From: Erwinia pyrifoliae DSM 12163
Lineage (GTDB): Bacteria > Pseudomonadota > Gammaproteobacteria > Enterobacterales > Enterobacteriaceae
Direction: 5' to 3'
Length of the DNA: 64,000 nucleotides
Assembly (NCBI RefSeq): GCF_000026985.1
Contig: NC_017390.1
Coordinates: 2,826,742-2,890,741 of the forward strand
This document shows, one piece after another, positions 51,607 to 63,448 of the stretch. How positions within the stretch are numbered: position 1 is the stretch's first letter; each line of letters begins with the position of its first letter. Made by a program: the position numbers and the translations under genes. The notes under the pieces were generated by a model. That model did not search any database, was not told the DNA's origin, and saw only the letters and a program-made list of their open reading frames with translations.

Positions 51607-53361
51607 TTATGACACGGCAAGCTGCGCGCCAGCCAGCTGCAACTGATACATCTGCCAGTAGCGTCCGCGTGCCGCCAATAGCTGCTGATGACTGCCGCGT
51701 TCAACCACCCGTCCGCGATGCAGCACCAGGATGGTATCCGCTTCGGTGATCGTCGATAGTCGATGGGCGATGACGACCAGCGTAGTCCGCTGACGTACCG
51801 CACGCAGGGCTTGCTGGACCGTCTGCTCGGTACCGGAGTCGATATTTGCCGTGGCTTCATCAAGGATAAGTATTTCAGGCGTCGAGACCAGCACTCGGGC
51901 CAGTGCTAACAGCTGCTTCTGCCCGACGGAAAGAGAATTACCCTGCTCCCCCAATCGGGTATGAATACCTTCAGGCATAGAGCGCGCAAGCGCCGCCAGC
52001 TGCACCTTCTCCAGAACATCCCAAACCACTTCCTCACTTATCTCTCTTCCCAAAGTGATATTGGCGAAGAACGTATCAGCTAATACCACCGGATCCTGCT
52101 GAACCATCGCCACGCTGTTGCGTAGTGCGGCATGGCTGAGTGAGGGCAATGGTCGATTATCAAGCAGGATCTCGCCGTCGCTCAACGGGTAGTAGCCCAT
52201 CAGCAGGCTGGCAAGCGTGCTTTTACCGCTGCCGGTGTGCCCTACCAGCGCAACAAAATGGCGCGGCGGCACCGACAAATTGATATCCGTCAGCACCGGG
52301 CGACTGGCGCGATAAGCAAACGTCAGGTCGCGAATGTCGATGCTGCCACTACTGAGCGGCTGGATATCTTTACCATAAGGCTGGCGGGGCGCATCCATCA
52401 GCTCGAAAATGCGCTCACCGGCTACCACGGCCTGTTGCAGCATCGATTGCTGGGTGGTCAGTTCGATCAGAGGCTCGTTGAGCCGGCCGAGATAGCTGAT
52501 AAAAGCGTAGAGCACGCCGACTTCAATGCTTCCCACAGATGAAAAACCATAAAGCATCATCAGCCCGCAGAGTATCAGCGCGGAAAACAGGCTGAGCAGC
52601 GGCCGCAGCAGGAAACCATCCAGGCGTAACGTCTGCATGCGCGCCAGATAGTGCGAGCGGCTGGCCTCGCCCATACGTTCGCCAAAACGGGCCTGCTGAC
52701 GAAACTGTTGGATCACGCTCATGCCGCTAATCACTTCGTTAAAACCATTATTGATTTCTGCCAGGTAACTGCGCACCCGGCGCACAACAGGCGTGCTGTA
52801 ACGCTGATAGATCAGCATCACGGTCAGCACCGCCGGAAAAATGGCCACCGCCACCAGTGCCATGCGCCAGTCCAGACTAAACATTGCCACCAGCATCGCA
52901 CCGACCAGCGCAGCACTGCGCAGTACGGTAGCCACCACGGTGACATACAGATCGCGCACCACTTCTGTATCATTGGTCACCCGCGAGATAATTTGCCCGA
53001 CCGGCTGAGTATCGAATGCGCTTAACGGTTGGCGCAAAGCGGCATCCATAACATCGGTGCGTAAACGCTGTACCACGCCAACTGCGGCCTGGTTGAACCG
53101 CAGTGCCTGCCAGTAATGGAGTAAAGCGGCCAGCAGCTGTAGCAACAGGTAGCTGGTTACCAGCCCTGCCGCCAGCCCAAAAGGCATACGGTGTTTCGCC
53201 ACCAACTGGTCAATAAAATAACCGATCAGCACCGGTCCAAGCACTTCTGCCGCTGCGGCAATCCACAACATTAATACGGCCAGGCCAAGGGATTTCCGCC
53301 AGGGTGCACCGTAGGAAAGCAGCCGCTTGATCGTCGGCCATAGCCGAGTAGTATTAGCCAT
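51607..53361 (-). CDS. mdlB: ABC exporter half-transporter MdlB
   Basis: A 584-residue fused membrane-ATPase protein. Six helices fill residues 1-310; the ATPase has Walker [11 protein letters not shown], signature [15 protein letters not shown] and Walker [13 protein letters not shown]. The signature reads LSVGQ rather than LSGGQ. It forms a heterodimer with MdlA and overlaps its end by eight bases. The substrate is unknown; multidrug export is the family assumption. Confidence 0.95.
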   Translation of the reverse strand: MANTTRLWPTIKRLLSYGAPWRKSLGLAVLMLWIAAAAEVLGPVLIGYFIDQLVAKHRMPFGLAAGLVTSYLLLQLLAALLHYWQALRFNQAAVGVVQRLRTDVMDAALRQPLSAFDTQPVGQIISRVTNDTEVVRDLYVTVVATVLRSAALVGAMLVAMFSLDWRMALVAVAIFPAVLTVMLIYQRYSTPVVRRVRSYLAEINNGFNEVISGMSVIQQFRQQARFGERMGEASRSHYLARMQTLRLDGFLLRPLLSLFSALILCGLMMLYGFSSVGSIEVGVLYAFISYLGRLNEPLIELTTQQSMLQQAVVAGERIFELMDAPRQPYGKDIQPLSSGSIDIRDLTFAYRASRPVLTDINLSVPPRHFVALVGHTGSGKSTLASLLMGYYPLSDGEILLDNRPLPSLSHAALRNSVAMVQQDPVVLADTFFANITLGREISEEVVWDVLEKVQLAALARSMPEGIHTRLGEQGNSLSVGQKQLLALARVLVSTPEILILDEATANIDSGTEQTVQQALRAVRQRTTLVVIAHRLSTITEADTILVLHRGRVVERGSHQQLLAARGRYWQMYQLQLAGAQLAVS

Positions 53362-55123
53362 GTGTCACTCCCTGTACGATGTCATCTTCATCTAACGCCG
53401 CTTCCAGCTGCTGATAGCGATACATTTCACGATACCAGCCTTCCATGGCGAGCAGCTGTTCATGATCACCACGCTGGGCAACGGCACCATACTGCAATAC
53501 CAGAATTTCACTGGCCTCGGCCAATGCAGATAGACGATGTGCGCTGATGATCACCGTGCGCCCTTCTCCCCAGCGCCGCAAATTTTGCAGAATTTGGTGT
53601 TCAGTACGAGCGTCCACCGCAGACAGGGCATCATCCAGCAGCAGAATTTCAGTATTCAGCAGCAGCGCACGCGCGATGGAAATACGCTGTTTTTGCCCGC
53701 CGGAAAGCATCACCCCGCGTTCGCCTACCTCCGTCTCGTACCCTTGCGGCAAGCGCAGTATATCCTCGTGCACGTTGGCCAGTTGCGCCGCATGCTCAAT
53801 CTCGCTCTGCGTGGCAGCAGGACGACCTAAGGCAATATTTTTTGCCACGCTGTCAGAGAACAGGAACGGGGTTTGGCTGACTACCGCCAACCTGCTGCGC
53901 CAGGCGTCAAGACGCAACTGTGGCAGTGGGATTGCATGAAAACGAATGCCCCCCTGTTCAATATCAAAATGGCGCTGGATCAGGCTGAGTAGCGTACTTT
54001 TGCCCGAGCCGGTGGAGCCACACAGCCCCAGCATTTGCCCGGGTTTGATATTCACATTGAGGTTACGTAGCACAGGCTGCTGCACGCCAGGATAACAAAA
54101 CTCCCGGATAGCAATTTGCAGCATCCCACGCCCTTCCGGCAGCGACTTATTACCATCGGCGACCACCGGCGCTTCGGACAGCAGCGAGCGGATACGGCTC
54201 CAGGCGGCGCTACCGCGTTCAACAATATTCAGCATCCACGCCAGCGCCAGCATTGGCCAGATCATCAAACCGAGATACATAACAAAACTGGTTAGCTGCC
54301 CAAGCGTCATCGAACCATGCCAGACCATCCAACTCCCCCCACCGACAGCCAACAGGTTTGACAGAGCGATGGCGATGTAGATGGTGGGATCGAAACGTGC
54401 ATCAATGCGCGCCACACGCAGGTTTTTTTCCCCGGTATCCTGAGCAATGGCTGCGAACTGGCCCGACTGATGGTTCTCTAAACCAAATGCCTTGATCATG
54501 CGGATACTGCTCAGACTTTCCTGGGTTTGATCGTTTAATGAGGAGAAGGCGGCCTGTGCGCTTTTAAAACGATGATGTAGCTGGTCGCCGTAATGTTTGA
54601 TCACCATCGCCATGATCGGCATCGGCAGCAGGGCCAGCAGGGAGAGCTGCCAGCTAATTTGGCTGCTCATCACCACCAGCACCACCATGCCCATTACCAG
54701 TGAGTCCACCAGCGTCAGGACGCCTTCTCCGGCTGCAAAGACGACCCGGTCAACGTCATTGGTGGCTCTGGCAATCAGATCGCCAGTGCGGTGCCGCAAA
54801 TAAAATTCAGGGTGCTGACGGCTTAGCTGGCGGTAAAAATCTTCACGCAGTTCAACCGCCAAATGGTAAGAGGCACCAAATAGCAGTATGCGCCAGACAT
54901 AGCGCAGTAAATAGACGATTATCGCGGTGATTATCATTGCGCCAATCCACATTATCAGCTGCCCGGTGCTCATGACCCCATGGCTGACGCCGTCAACGAT
55001 TTTGCCTACAACATAAGGTGGCAATAGCTGAAGTACAGCAATGACAATCAGCAGCAGCACCGCACCGAGATATCGGCGCCATTCTCGCAAGAAAAACCAG
55101 CTCAGTTGGCTAAAAAGTCGCAA
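53354..55123 (-). CDS. mdlA: ABC exporter half-transporter MdlA
   Basis: A 589-residue half-transporter: membrane domain residues 1-300, then Walker [11 protein letters not shown], signature [15 protein letters not shown] and Walker [13 protein letters not shown]. The residue after the Walker B aspartate is Asp rather than Glu, so this site is probably the degenerate one of the heterodimer. A TTG start is inferred ([17 protein letters not shown]); AGGATG stands before it. Same operon as mdlB; decR lies upstream on the same strand. Confidence 0.94.
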   Translation of the reverse strand: MRLFSQLSWFFLREWRRYLGAVLLLIVIAVLQLLPPYVVGKIVDGVSHGVMSTGQLIMWIGAMIITAIIVYLLRYVWRILLFGASYHLAVELREDFYRQLSRQHPEFYLRHRTGDLIARATNDVDRVVFAAGEGVLTLVDSLVMGMVVLVVMSSQISWQLSLLALLPMPIMAMVIKHYGDQLHHRFKSAQAAFSSLNDQTQESLSSIRMIKAFGLENHQSGQFAAIAQDTGEKNLRVARIDARFDPTIYIAIALSNLLAVGGGSWMVWHGSMTLGQLTSFVMYLGLMIWPMLALAWMLNIVERGSAAWSRIRSLLSEAPVVADGNKSLPEGRGMLQIAIREFCYPGVQQPVLRNLNVNIKPGQMLGLCGSTGSGKSTLLSLIQRHFDIEQGGIRFHAIPLPQLRLDAWRSRLAVVSQTPFLFSDSVAKNIALGRPAATQSEIEHAAQLANVHEDILRLPQGYETEVGERGVMLSGGQKQRISIARALLLNTEILLLDDALSAVDARTEHQILQNLRRWGEGRTVIISAHRLSALAEASEILVLQYGAVAQRGDHEQLLAMEGWYREMYRYQQLEAALDEDDIVQGVTHG

Positions 55124-55169
55124 TTGAACATCCTGATTATTGGCCGGATTAAGTTAGCGGCAGTCCCTG

Positions 55170-55643
55170 TCAGGGGCCAACCGGTAAAGCGGTAGTGTAT
55201 TTTATCTCTTCCATGGCAAAGCTCGAGGTCACATCAAGTAAGCCGGGAACGCTGTTTACCAGCGTTTTATAGAAGCCATCATAGCTTTTCATATCGGTTA
55301 CCTGTACCCGCAACAAATAATCATATTCTCCCGCCATGCGATAAAAACCCATCACTTCCGGCATCGCCTGGACCACACTGACAAACTGATGGTACCAGTC
55401 ACTGCTGTGCTGACGAGTTTTGATTAACACAAAGGCCGTGAGATCCAGACCGAGCTTTTCACCATTCAACAGCGCTACCCGGCCGCGAATATAGCCCTCA
55501 TCCTCCAGCCTTTTCAAGCGCTTCCAACACGGCGTTGTTGTCAGGTTTACGGCATCCGCCAGCACCTGCAGTGACAAGGTACAATCCTGCTGAAGCAGGT
55601 TCAAAAGCATACGGTCTTTTTTATCCAGCGCTGTTTGTAGCAA
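55170..55643 (-). CDS. decR: Lrp/AsnC-family regulator DecR (YbaO)
   Basis: DecR activates cysteine detoxification genes in E. coli. The 157-residue protein has the Lrp helix-turn-helix ([20 protein letters not shown]) and the RAM effector domain with [20 protein letters not shown] start fits GGGAG seven bases upstream. It is divergent from an EamA exporter gene not found here in E. coli, a likely target. Confidence 0.9.
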   Translation of the reverse strand: MLQTALDKKDRMLLNLLQQDCTLSLQVLADAVNLTTTPCWKRLKRLEDEGYIRGRVALLNGEKLGLDLTAFVLIKTRQHSSDWYHQFVSVVQAMPEVMGFYRMAGEYDYLLRVQVTDMKSYDGFYKTLVNSVPGLLDVTSSFAMEEIKYTTALPVGP

Positions 55644-55747
55644 AATTTTCTCCCTAATATGATAAAAGCAGCAATATTATAGCAACCTTTTCTCCCGGCA
55701 TTTCGTTAATCTGCTGCTTTCCTCTTTTACATTCAGGGATGACCGGG

Positions 55748-56674
55748 ATGAACAACAAAATTTATCGTAACATTTTGATCATTGGACTATTCACTGCCGT
55801 TTCCCTTACCTGGGGAACCACCTGGATGGCGATGAAAATTGCCGTGGCCAGCGTGCCGCCAATTTTCGCTACCGGGCTGCGCTTTCTTTGTGCCGCGCCG
55901 CTGCTGTTATTGTTGGCACGTTATAAAAAAGCCCCTCTGCTATTCCCCGCTGGTCAACGCGGCTTCCAGCTGTGCGTCACGCTTTTCTATTTTGCAATCC
56001 CGTTCACCCTGATGATTTACGGCGAACGCTATACCTCCTCCAGCCTGGCCGCCATTATTTTTGCCACAATGCCTGCGGCCGTTCTTGCGGCATCACTGTT
56101 ATTTTTACGAGAAAAAACAACGTTGCAACAGCTGCTTGGCCTTGGCATCAGTACCGGCGCACTGGGCACCATACTGTGGCATGAAACGCAGTCCAGCGCA
56201 GAAAGTCAGCTGCTGGGAATTCTGGCACTGGTCGCGGCAGTGCTAATCCATGCAGTCATGTATGTACAGTGCAAAAAACGCTGTGCGGGTATCTCGGTAC
56301 TGAGCTACAACGCGCTACCCTGCATGGGTGCCGGGATACTTCTGACGCTTGTCGGCCTCAGTGAATCACCTGATTACCAGGCTTTTACGCCACAGGCGCT
56401 GCTGGCGATAGCTTATCTTGGGGTGATCGCCGGGGTGGGTGGTATTCTGGCCTACTTTGCGCTGCAGCAAACGGCCAAACCCTTCCAGGCATCGCTGGTA
56501 TTTCTGGTGTTTCCTCTAATTGCCGTGACGCTGGAAAGCAAATTGAACGGCGTTAGCATCAGCCTCCAGTCGCTGATCCTGTTACTGCCATTCCTGCTGG
56601 GAATTATGCTGACGCTATATCGTGGAGCTTGCCAACCTGCTATAGCCAGAGCGGAACGGGCCAGTAATCGTTAA
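55748..56674 (+). CDS. EamA/DMT-family transporter
   Basis: A 308-residue membrane protein with about ten helices in two EamA repeats. TWGTTWMAMKIAVASVPP is in repeat 1, with the positive loop RYKKAPLL, and the C-terminal half begins near LLGILALVAAVLIHAVMYVQ. The ATG at 55748 has AGGG nine bases upstream; ATG 55739 is the alternative. It is divergent from decR, which suggests export of cysteine or another amino acid under DecR control. That is inference. Confidence 0.88.
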   Translation: MNNKIYRNILIIGLFTAVSLTWGTTWMAMKIAVASVPPIFATGLRFLCAAPLLLLLARYKKAPLLFPAGQRGFQLCVTLFYFAIPFTLMIYGERYTSSSLAAIIFATMPAAVLAASLLFLREKTTLQQLLGLGISTGALGTILWHETQSSAESQLLGILALVAAVLIHAVMYVQCKKRCAGISVLSYNALPCMGAGILLTLVGLSESPDYQAFTPQALLAIAYLGVIAGVGGILAYFALQQTAKPFQASLVFLVFPLIAVTLESKLNGVSISLQSLILLLPFLLGIMLTLYRGACQPAIARAERASNR

Positions 56675-56752
56675 GCAACACTAAGACCGGGGATACCTTT
56701 ATTTGCCGCCAGGCATTACCATAGCCCCGTGAGATAATCGGGGAAACAAAAT

Positions 56753-57448
56753 ATGAAGCGTGCAGTGGTTGTATTTAGCGGTGGGCAGGACTCCACAACC
56801 TGTTTGATTCAGGCCTTACAACAGTATGACGAGGTGCACTGCGTCACCTTTGACTACGGCCAGCGCCACCGCGCTGAAATAGAAGTTGCCCAACAGCTGT
56901 CAACGTCGTTGGGTGTTCGGGCGCACAAAGTGCTCGATGTCACCATGCTTAACGAACTGGCCGTCAGCAGCCTGACGCGTGATAACATACCAGTTCCGGC
57001 TTATAATCCCGCAGCCAGTGGCCTGCCCAGCACCTTTGTCCCTGGCCGCAACATCGTGTTTTTCACCTTCGCCTCAATTTATGCTTATCAGATTGAAGCA
57101 GAAGCGATCGTTACCGGTGCCTGTGAAACTGACTTCTCCGGTTACCCTGACTGCCGCGATGAATTTGTTAAAGCGCTGAACCAGGCGATTAACCTCGGTA
57201 TGGCTCGTGAACTGCGCATCGAAACTCCGCTAATGTGGCTGAATAAAGCAGAGACTTGGGCGCTGGCCGACTACTGGCAGCAGCTGCCGCTGATACGTCA
57301 TCAGACGCTAACCTGCTATAACGGTATTATCGGCGACGGCTGTGGCGATTGTGCCGCCTGCCATCTGCGCGCCCGTGGATTGAGCGAATATCAGCAAAAT
57401 CCTGCTGCGATCACGCTGGAGTTAAAGCGCAAAACCGGTCTGGTGTAA
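56753..57448 (+). CDS. queC: 7-cyano-7-deazaguanine synthase QueC
   Basis: QueC turns 7-carboxy-7-deazaguanine into preQ0 with ATP and ammonia, for queuosine in tRNA. The 231-residue PP-loop enzyme has SGGQDSTT at residues 9-16 and the C-terminal zinc cysteines in [16 protein letters not shown]. Length equals the E. coli enzyme. It stands alone between the EamA gene and convergent fadM. Confidence 0.97.
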   Translation: MKRAVVVFSGGQDSTTCLIQALQQYDEVHCVTFDYGQRHRAEIEVAQQLSTSLGVRAHKVLDVTMLNELAVSSLTRDNIPVPAYNPAASGLPSTFVPGRNIVFFTFASIYAYQIEAEAIVTGACETDFSGYPDCRDEFVKALNQAINLGMARELRIETPLMWLNKAETWALADYWQQLPLIRHQTLTCYNGIIGDGCGDCAACHLRARGLSEYQQNPAAITLELKRKTGLV

Positions 57449-57468
57449 CGGCCCGGGGCGGGTATTGA

Positions 57469-57873
57469 TCAGCTCCCCGGGGCTAAGCCGGCCAAATGTG
57501 CTTTCAACTCCCCTTCCAGCGGCTGTGCTCTCTGCGTTTTGGTATCGACGCAGACAAAGGTCAACATGGCATCTGCGATCTCAATTCCGTCCGGCTGCAA
57601 TGAAACCCGCTGTGCAACGATGCCGCTTTTGCCACCAAGCTTCACCAGCTGACAGTCAACATCCAGCACGTCGCCCATCATTGCCGGGCGGCGATAGTTG
57701 ATATTAATATTAACGACGACCAGCGCCAGGCCCCTTTTGCTCATCCAGTGAAAGGATCCTCCTTCTTCCAACCATGCCCAACGGGCTTCCTCAAGAAACT
57801 CCAGATAACGCGCGTTATTGACATGCTGGAAGACGTCAAGATGGTAGCCACGTACTTTTATAACGGTTCGCAT
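57469..57873 (-). CDS. fadM: Long-chain acyl-CoA thioesterase FadM (YbaW)
   Basis: FadM is a small hotdog-fold thioesterase (134 residues) that helps beta-oxidation by hydrolysing dead-end acyl-CoA such as 3,5-tetradecadienoyl-CoA. VRGYHLDVFQHVNNARYLEF carries the catalytic Asp (LDVFQHVNN), and VVNININYRRP follows. The start at 57873 aligns with E. coli; ATG 57879 with GGAG four bases before it is also possible. Confidence 0.93.
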   Translation of the reverse strand: MRTVIKVRGYHLDVFQHVNNARYLEFLEEARWAWLEEGGSFHWMSKRGLALVVVNININYRRPAMMGDVLDVDCQLVKLGGKSGIVAQRVSLQPDGIEIADAMLTFVCVDTKTQRAQPLEGELKAHLAGLAPGS

Positions 57874-57978
57874 AACCATGTTCTCCGCGCTGAAAGGCCA
57901 CAAAAACGGGTATGACCTTTCAGAGATTAGCAGTTAGCAATCCGGTTTACAGAGCAAATGGCCGACTCAGGATAGGGA

Positions 57979-58311
57979 TCACAGTTTGAGGCGCGCCAGA
58001 TTTCTCTCCACCAACGTGTTGCCGAGACCGGGAACCTCCTTCAATTGATCTACCCCAGTAAAAGGACCGTATTTCTCGCGGTAGCTGACTATAGATTCTG
58101 CTTTTTTCAGACCGACGCCGCTCATCGCCGCCGCCAGCTCCTGCGCGCTGGCGCTATTAATACTGACCTGCGCCCCGGCGGCGCCCCTTTCTTCGGCCAA
58201 CGTTTTTCCCCCGCTACTAAGCTCATCTGGCGCGCTGGTAGCGGCTAAAGAAGGCATCGTCAGCCCGATAGCAAGGGCAAAGGTGATCGCCTGTAATCGA
58301 TGATTCATCAT
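57979..58311 (-). CDS. ybaV: Exported helix-hairpin-helix protein YbaV
   Basis: A 110-residue ComEA-like protein: signal peptide (ITFALAIGLTMPSLAATSA), then two helix-hairpin-helix motifs, SGVGLKKAESIVSYREKYG and KEVPGLGNTLVERNLARLKL. Such proteins bind DNA in the periplasm; the E. coli role is unclear. GAGG lies nine bases before the first of two adjacent ATG codons. It sits between fadM and ppiD on the same strand. Confidence 0.92.
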   Translation of the reverse strand: MMNHRLQAITFALAIGLTMPSLAATSAPDELSSGGKTLAEERGAAGAQVSINSASAQELAAAMSGVGLKKAESIVSYREKYGPFTGVDQLKEVPGLGNTLVERNLARLKL

Positions 58312-58394
58312 GCTGTTTTTCCTCCATGTGTTTGACAGCACGGCAACTCTACGCCCGAAGTGGCAGCGCGGCAAACGGCCTGTTTCAGAAATGG

Positions 58395-58416
58395 AAAAGG
58401 CCGCATAAGCGGCCTT
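58395..58416 (-). terminator. Terminator of ppiD
   Basis: AAGGCCGC (58397-58404) pairs with GCGGCCTT (58409-58416); on the minus strand the stem runs into TTTT. It sits 36 bases past the ppiD stop. Confidence 0.82.
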
Positions 58417-58451
58417 GAATGTTGCAATCTGTTGCAGAAAATTTACGAGGC

Positions 58452-60323
58452 TTATTGCGCCTGAGCCATAGCTCCGTATTTGATTTTCGCTTCCTTACGC
58501 AGATTGCTAAGCATGGCTGCAAAGGCAAGCTGGGCGTTATTCTGGGTGATGCCCTGCACCAACGCCTGTTTTTGCGCTTCAGGCATCTCGCCTTTTTGCA
58601 CTTTGTCGAGCGCAATCAGCACCACATTACCCTGAGCATCTTCACTGATGCCGTAGGACGGCTTACCTTGTGGTGGCAGTGGCAGTGAGAATGCAGCCTG
58701 GGTTAACGCATCCTGTCCGGTACGCATGAGCGTCTGCTGAGCGGCAAATCTGAGATTGGCTGCTTTCAGCGCGTCGTCACCCTTACCGGCTTTCAGTTCA
58801 GCCAACAGTTTGTCTGCCTGAGCTTTTGCCTGCTGCAACCCTTTTTGCTGTTTCAGCGTATCGGTAATTTGTGCAGCCACGTCTTTTAACGCTTTTACCG
58901 CTTCCGGTTTGTGTTCGCGAATACGCAGAACGAACGCACGATCGCCATCCACGGTAATCACCTCGGAGTTGCTGCCCGGCGCACCGTTTTCACCTAACAG
59001 AGCACCGTTAAAGATAGCGTCCTGCACCGCTTTAAACTTCAGCTCGGCTGGCAGATTGTCACGATCAAACCAATCGGTATCAACGGCTTTCACACCGGCA
59101 ACCTGTTCGGCGCTCGCCAGTGACTCGTTGTCATTACTGGCTGCATCGCTGACTTTCTGTTGCAGTTTATAGAAAGCAACAACCGCCTTTTCCTGTTTCA
59201 GTTTGCGGGCAATCTCATCGTGCACTTCGCTTAACGCTTTGACTTTTTCCGGCTGAGTGTCATCCAGGCGCGCAACGATAAAACCGACTGACGAGGTAAT
59301 CACATCCGATAGCTGGCCTTTCTCTTTCAAAGCGGCATTTTTCAGCTCGTCTGGCGTGGTCTCTGGCTCCAGCCAGCCCATATCGCCGCCGTTGCGGGCA
59401 GAAATAGGATCGGCGGATTTCTCTTTCGCCAACTTAGCAAAGCTCCCCCCTTTATTCAGAGCATCCAGAACCGACCGTGCCTCGGCTTCGGTTTTCGTCT
59501 GGATAATGCTGTAGCGGTTGCGCTGTGGCTGAGTGTAATCATCCTGGTGCTGTTGATACCAGCTTTGGATATCACTTTCACTCACCGGCTGCAGCATCGC
59601 CGACGCATCCATTTTAATGTAGCTGACGCGGAACTGCTCAGGAGACATCAGGCTGCTCTGATGCTGCTGGTAGTAGTTGGCGATCTCTTCCTGAGTCACG
59701 TTCTGCTTAGCGGCCAGGGCGTTAACGTTAATCGTCACTTCACGCACCAAACGCTGTTGTGCCACCAGCGCCGCCAGTGAATCCGTTTCATTGCCAAGAA
59801 CAAAGTCAGTTCCTGTCACGGACCCAATTAGCTGCTGGGTGGTAAGCTGCTTACGCAAAGCTTCTGCATACTGATCGGCAGTGAATCCCATATTATTGAT
59901 AATGCTCAGGTATTTAGCGTTATCAAATTTCCCGTCTGTCTGAAAAGCTGGCTGTGTGAAGATCGCCTGTTTGATTTGGTCGTCGCCGATAGCCAGGCCA
60001 ATTTCTTTTGCATACTGCGTGAGCAGCATTTCATCAATCAGTTGGGAGAGGGCCTGCTGACGCATCTGCTGCATATAGCCTTCGTTACCCGCCAGCACGG
60101 AAAATTGTTCTCCCAGCATTTGCTGCTGGCGAGCACGCTCGCTGCTAAAGGCACGTTCAAGCTGCGCCCGGCCGATCTCTTGCCCATTGACTTTAGCGGC
60201 ATAATCCCCGCTTCCGCCGGTCAGGTATCCGCCTACCCCGGTAAGGATAAAGGACAGGATGATCAGGCCCAGTATAACTTTGAGCACGACATGGTTCGAC
60301 GCCGCGCGTAAATTGTCCATCAT
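58452..60323 (-). CDS. ppiD: Periplasmic chaperone PpiD
   Basis: PpiD is a membrane-anchored SurA-like chaperone at the Sec translocon exit. One helix near residues 15-35 (VILGLIILSFILTGVGGYL) anchors a long periplasmic part; the central parvulin domain has EKSADPISARNGGDMGWLEP near residue 320. The 623-residue length matches E. coli. The parvulin domain in this family is thought to be inactive as an isomerase. Ends at a clear terminator. Confidence 0.96.
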   Translation of the reverse strand: MMDNLRAASNHVVLKVILGLIILSFILTGVGGYLTGGSGDYAAKVNGQEIGRAQLERAFSSERARQQQMLGEQFSVLAGNEGYMQQMRQQALSQLIDEMLLTQYAKEIGLAIGDDQIKQAIFTQPAFQTDGKFDNAKYLSIINNMGFTADQYAEALRKQLTTQQLIGSVTGTDFVLGNETDSLAALVAQQRLVREVTINVNALAAKQNVTQEEIANYYQQHQSSLMSPEQFRVSYIKMDASAMLQPVSESDIQSWYQQHQDDYTQPQRNRYSIIQTKTEAEARSVLDALNKGGSFAKLAKEKSADPISARNGGDMGWLEPETTPDELKNAALKEKGQLSDVITSSVGFIVARLDDTQPEKVKALSEVHDEIARKLKQEKAVVAFYKLQQKVSDAASNDNESLASAEQVAGVKAVDTDWFDRDNLPAELKFKAVQDAIFNGALLGENGAPGSNSEVITVDGDRAFVLRIREHKPEAVKALKDVAAQITDTLKQQKGLQQAKAQADKLLAELKAGKGDDALKAANLRFAAQQTLMRTGQDALTQAAFSLPLPPQGKPSYGISEDAQGNVVLIALDKVQKGEMPEAQKQALVQGITQNNAQLAFAAMLSNLRKEAKIKYGAMAQAQ

Positions 60324-60437
60324 GGTGTGACAACACTCCGCTGTAGTATGAATGTAAACCTTGCGCTGTCGTCCCGCGTTGACCAGGACGTGCTTAGCCG
60401 GTAAGACAACCGCCCCCGGCGTTTGTCAATGAAACAT

Positions 60438-60468
60438 AAAAAAAAAGCACATCAATTTGCTGATGTGC
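60438..60468 (-). terminator. Rho-independent terminator of hupB
   Basis: GCACATCA (60447-60454) pairs with TGATGTGC (60461-60468); the minus strand continues into nine T. Confidence 0.92.
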
Positions 60469-60543
60469 CCGTATGTTACATGAGAACGCATTGGCGATCC
60501 TCAATCCACCGCAGAAATTTGCTGCTGCGATGCCTCAACGCGC

Positions 60544-60816
60544 TTATTTAACGGCTTCTCTCAATTCTTTACCGGCACGGAAACCTGCCACTTTTCTCGC
60601 TGCGATAGTGATCTCTTTACCGGTTTGCGGGTTACGGCCAGGGCGTTCAGCGCGTTCGCGTACCGAAAAGGTGCCGAAATTAAGCAGTGCCACTTCTTCG
60701 CCAACCTGTAGTGATTTAGTTACTGTGTCAATAAAAGCTTCCAGTATACGTCCCACTGAGGCTTTAGAAACATCGGCATCTGCAGCAATTTTTTCGATTA
60801 ACTGTGACTTATTCAC
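60544..60816 (-). CDS. hupB: DNA-binding protein HU-beta
   Basis: HU-beta is a 90-residue nucleoid protein that bends DNA as a dimer with HU-alpha. It runs from [20 protein letters not shown] to the family signature [13 protein letters not shown], with the arm tip [12 protein letters not shown] including the intercalating proline. It uses a GTG start, as in E. coli. It sits between ppiD and lon. Confidence 0.97.
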   Translation of the reverse strand: MNKSQLIEKIAADADVSKASVGRILEAFIDTVTKSLQVGEEVALLNFGTFSVRERAERPGRNPQTGKEITIAARKVAGFRAGKELREAVK

Positions 60817-61007
60817 TCACTCATCCCCTATTGTGTTATTTGTACCCTGTGCGGGCTTCGCCAAATGCGAGCATGCAGTTATTTTTGGGCTGTACAGCCC
60901 TGGCAATCCTTGCTCTGACAGAGCCATAACTTAACCACAGCTAAAAAGGCTGGCAAGCACCAATTCACTTACCAACCTTAGTTTTATAGTGAGTTTGCCT
61001 TAAATCA

Positions 61008-63362
61008 CTATTTTGCCGTGGCAACCTGCATACCATAAGGCGCGTTCTGCAGGGCCAGGGTTAACACCTCTTCAATGCGCTTCACCGGATGAATATCCAA
61101 ATCGGCAATAACGTTTTCCGGGATCTCCTCCAGATCGCGCTTGTTTTCATCCGGGATCAACACCGTTTTAATTCCGCCACGGTGAGCGGCCAACAGTTTC
61201 TCTTTAAGCCCACCAATTGGCAGAACCTGACCACGCAGCGTGATCTCACCGGTCATGGCAACATCAGCGCGTACCGGATTACCGGTAAGACAAGAAACCA
61301 GCGCAGTACACATGGCAATACCCGCACTTGGGCCATCCTTGGGTGTTGCCCCTTCAGGCACATGCACATGGATGTCGCGTTTCTCGTAGAAGTCACCGTT
61401 GATACCCAACTTTTCCGCCCGTGCGCGAACCACTGTCAACGCAGCCTGAATCGATTCCTGCATCACTTCGCCCAACGAACCGGTGTAGGTCAGTTTTCCC
61501 TTACCCGGAACGCAGGCCGTTTCGATGGTTAACAGATCGCCACCGACTTCAGTCCATGCCAGGCCGGTAACCTGACCAACGCGGTTTTCGCTGTCGGCAC
61601 GGCCGTAGTCATAGCGCTGCACGCCGAGATAGTCTTTCAGGTTGTCAGCATTAATTTCGATGTGCTTAACGGACTTGTCCATTAGCAAGGTTTTTACCGC
61701 CTTGCGGCACAGCTTGGAGAGTTCGCGCTCCAGGCTACGCACGCCCGCTTCACGTGTATAGTAACGAATAATGCCAACAATGGCGCTATCGTCGACGGTC
61801 AGCTCATGTTCTTTCAGAGCATTACGCTCAATCTGCTTCGACAGCAGGTGCTTTTTAGCGATATTGAGTTTTTCGTCTTCGGTATAACCGGACAGGCGGA
61901 TCACTTCCATACGATCCAGCAGCGGAGCCGGAATGTTCATCGAATTAGATGTTGCAACAAACATCACGTCGGAAAGATCGTAATCCACTTCCAGATAGTG
62001 GTCGTTGAAGGCAATGTTCTGTTCCGGGTCGAGCACTTCCAGCAGTGCAGAGGCTGGATCGCCACGCATATCGGATGACATTTTGTCTATTTCATCCAGC
62101 AGGAACAGCGGGTTTTTGACCCCAACTTTCGCCATTTTCTGGATCAGTTTGCCCGGCATCGAACCAATATAGGTGCGACGGTGACCGCGAATTTCAGCTT
62201 CATCACGCACCCCCCCCAGCGCCATACGCACATATTTGCGCCCGGTAGCTTTAGCGATAGACTGCCCCAGTGAGGTTTTACCCACGCCCGGAGGCCCTAC
62301 CAGGCAGAGGATCGGGCCTTTGATTTTGCTAACGCGGCTCTGCACGGCTAAATATTCAAGAATACGGTCTTTAACGCGTTCCAGGCCGAAGTGGTCAGTA
62401 TCCAGCGTTTCCTGCGCTTTCTGCAGGTCTTTTTTCACCTTGCTACGCGCATTCCACGGCACCTGTACCATCCAGTCGATGTAGCCACGAACGACCGTTG
62501 CTTCAGCAGACATCGGTGACATCATTTTCAGTTTCTGCAGTTCAGCTTCGGTTTTTTCACGCGCTTCTTTCGGCATTCTGGCCGCATCGATTTTGCGTTT
62601 CAGCGCTTCGTTTTCGTCCGGCGCATCGTCCATCTCGCCCAGTTCTTTCTGAATCGCCTTCATTTGCTCATTCAGGTAGTACTCACGCTGGCTTTTTTCC
62701 ATCTGCTTTTTAACGCGATTGCGGATGCGTTTCTCAACCTGTAACAGGTCGATTTCCGATTCCATCATCGCCATCAGATATTCCAGACGTTCATCCACGT
62801 CTGACATTTCCAGTACTGACTGTTTATCCGCCAGCTTTAACGGCATATGAGCGGCAACGGTATCAGCAAGACGCGCAGCGTCATCAATGCTGTTGAGGGA
62901 AGTGAGCACTTCTGGCGGGATCTTTTTGTTCAGTTTGATATAGCCTTCAAACTGATTAATCGCCGTACGCACCAGCACTTCCTGCTCGCGCTCTTCAATT
63001 TCCGGGGACGTCAGATACTCGGCTTTAGCCGTAAAGTGGTCGCCATTGTCGGATAGGGTGGTGATATGTGCACGCTGTAACCCTTCCACCAGCACTTTTA
63101 CTGTGCCATCCGGCAGCTTTAGCATCTGCAAAATAGAGGCAACGGTTCCGACCGAGAAGAGATCGTTAATACCAGGTTCATCCGTTGAAGCTTCTTTCTG
63201 AGCGACCAGCATGATCTTTTTATCATGATCCATGGCGGCTTCAAGGCAGCGAATTGATTTTTCACGACCAACAAACAACGGAATGACCATGTGCGGATAA
63301 ACCACTACGTCACGCAACGGTAACACAGGGATTTCAATGCGTTCAGAACGCTCAGGATTCAT
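61008..63362 (-). CDS. lon: ATP-dependent protease Lon
   Basis: Lon degrades misfolded proteins and regulators such as RcsA and SulA; in Erwinia it limits capsule and type III secretion regulators. The 784-residue protein has the N-terminal substrate domain, Walker [10 protein letters not shown] near residue 356, Walker [11 protein letters not shown], and the Ser-Lys protease site (PKDGPSAG near 679, with the lysine in [13 protein letters not shown]). AAAGAGAGAGC precedes the ATG. A sigma-32 promoter lies upstream. Confidence 0.98.
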   Translation of the reverse strand: MNPERSERIEIPVLPLRDVVVYPHMVIPLFVGREKSIRCLEAAMDHDKKIMLVAQKEASTDEPGINDLFSVGTVASILQMLKLPDGTVKVLVEGLQRAHITTLSDNGDHFTAKAEYLTSPEIEEREQEVLVRTAINQFEGYIKLNKKIPPEVLTSLNSIDDAARLADTVAAHMPLKLADKQSVLEMSDVDERLEYLMAMMESEIDLLQVEKRIRNRVKKQMEKSQREYYLNEQMKAIQKELGEMDDAPDENEALKRKIDAARMPKEAREKTEAELQKLKMMSPMSAEATVVRGYIDWMVQVPWNARSKVKKDLQKAQETLDTDHFGLERVKDRILEYLAVQSRVSKIKGPILCLVGPPGVGKTSLGQSIAKATGRKYVRMALGGVRDEAEIRGHRRTYIGSMPGKLIQKMAKVGVKNPLFLLDEIDKMSSDMRGDPASALLEVLDPEQNIAFNDHYLEVDYDLSDVMFVATSNSMNIPAPLLDRMEVIRLSGYTEDEKLNIAKKHLLSKQIERNALKEHELTVDDSAIVGIIRYYTREAGVRSLERELSKLCRKAVKTLLMDKSVKHIEINADNLKDYLGVQRYDYGRADSENRVGQVTGLAWTEVGGDLLTIETACVPGKGKLTYTGSLGEVMQESIQAALTVVRARAEKLGINGDFYEKRDIHVHVPEGATPKDGPSAGIAMCTALVSCLTGNPVRADVAMTGEITLRGQVLPIGGLKEKLLAAHRGGIKTVLIPDENKRDLEEIPENVIADLDIHPVKRIEEVLTLALQNAPYGMQVATAK

Positions 63363-63448
63363 AGAGCTCTCTCTTTAGTTTAATTTCCGCCAGGGTAAGG
63401 GGAACCGCATCATTAAAAAAGGTGCAGTTTAACCCACAGGTATCTGAG

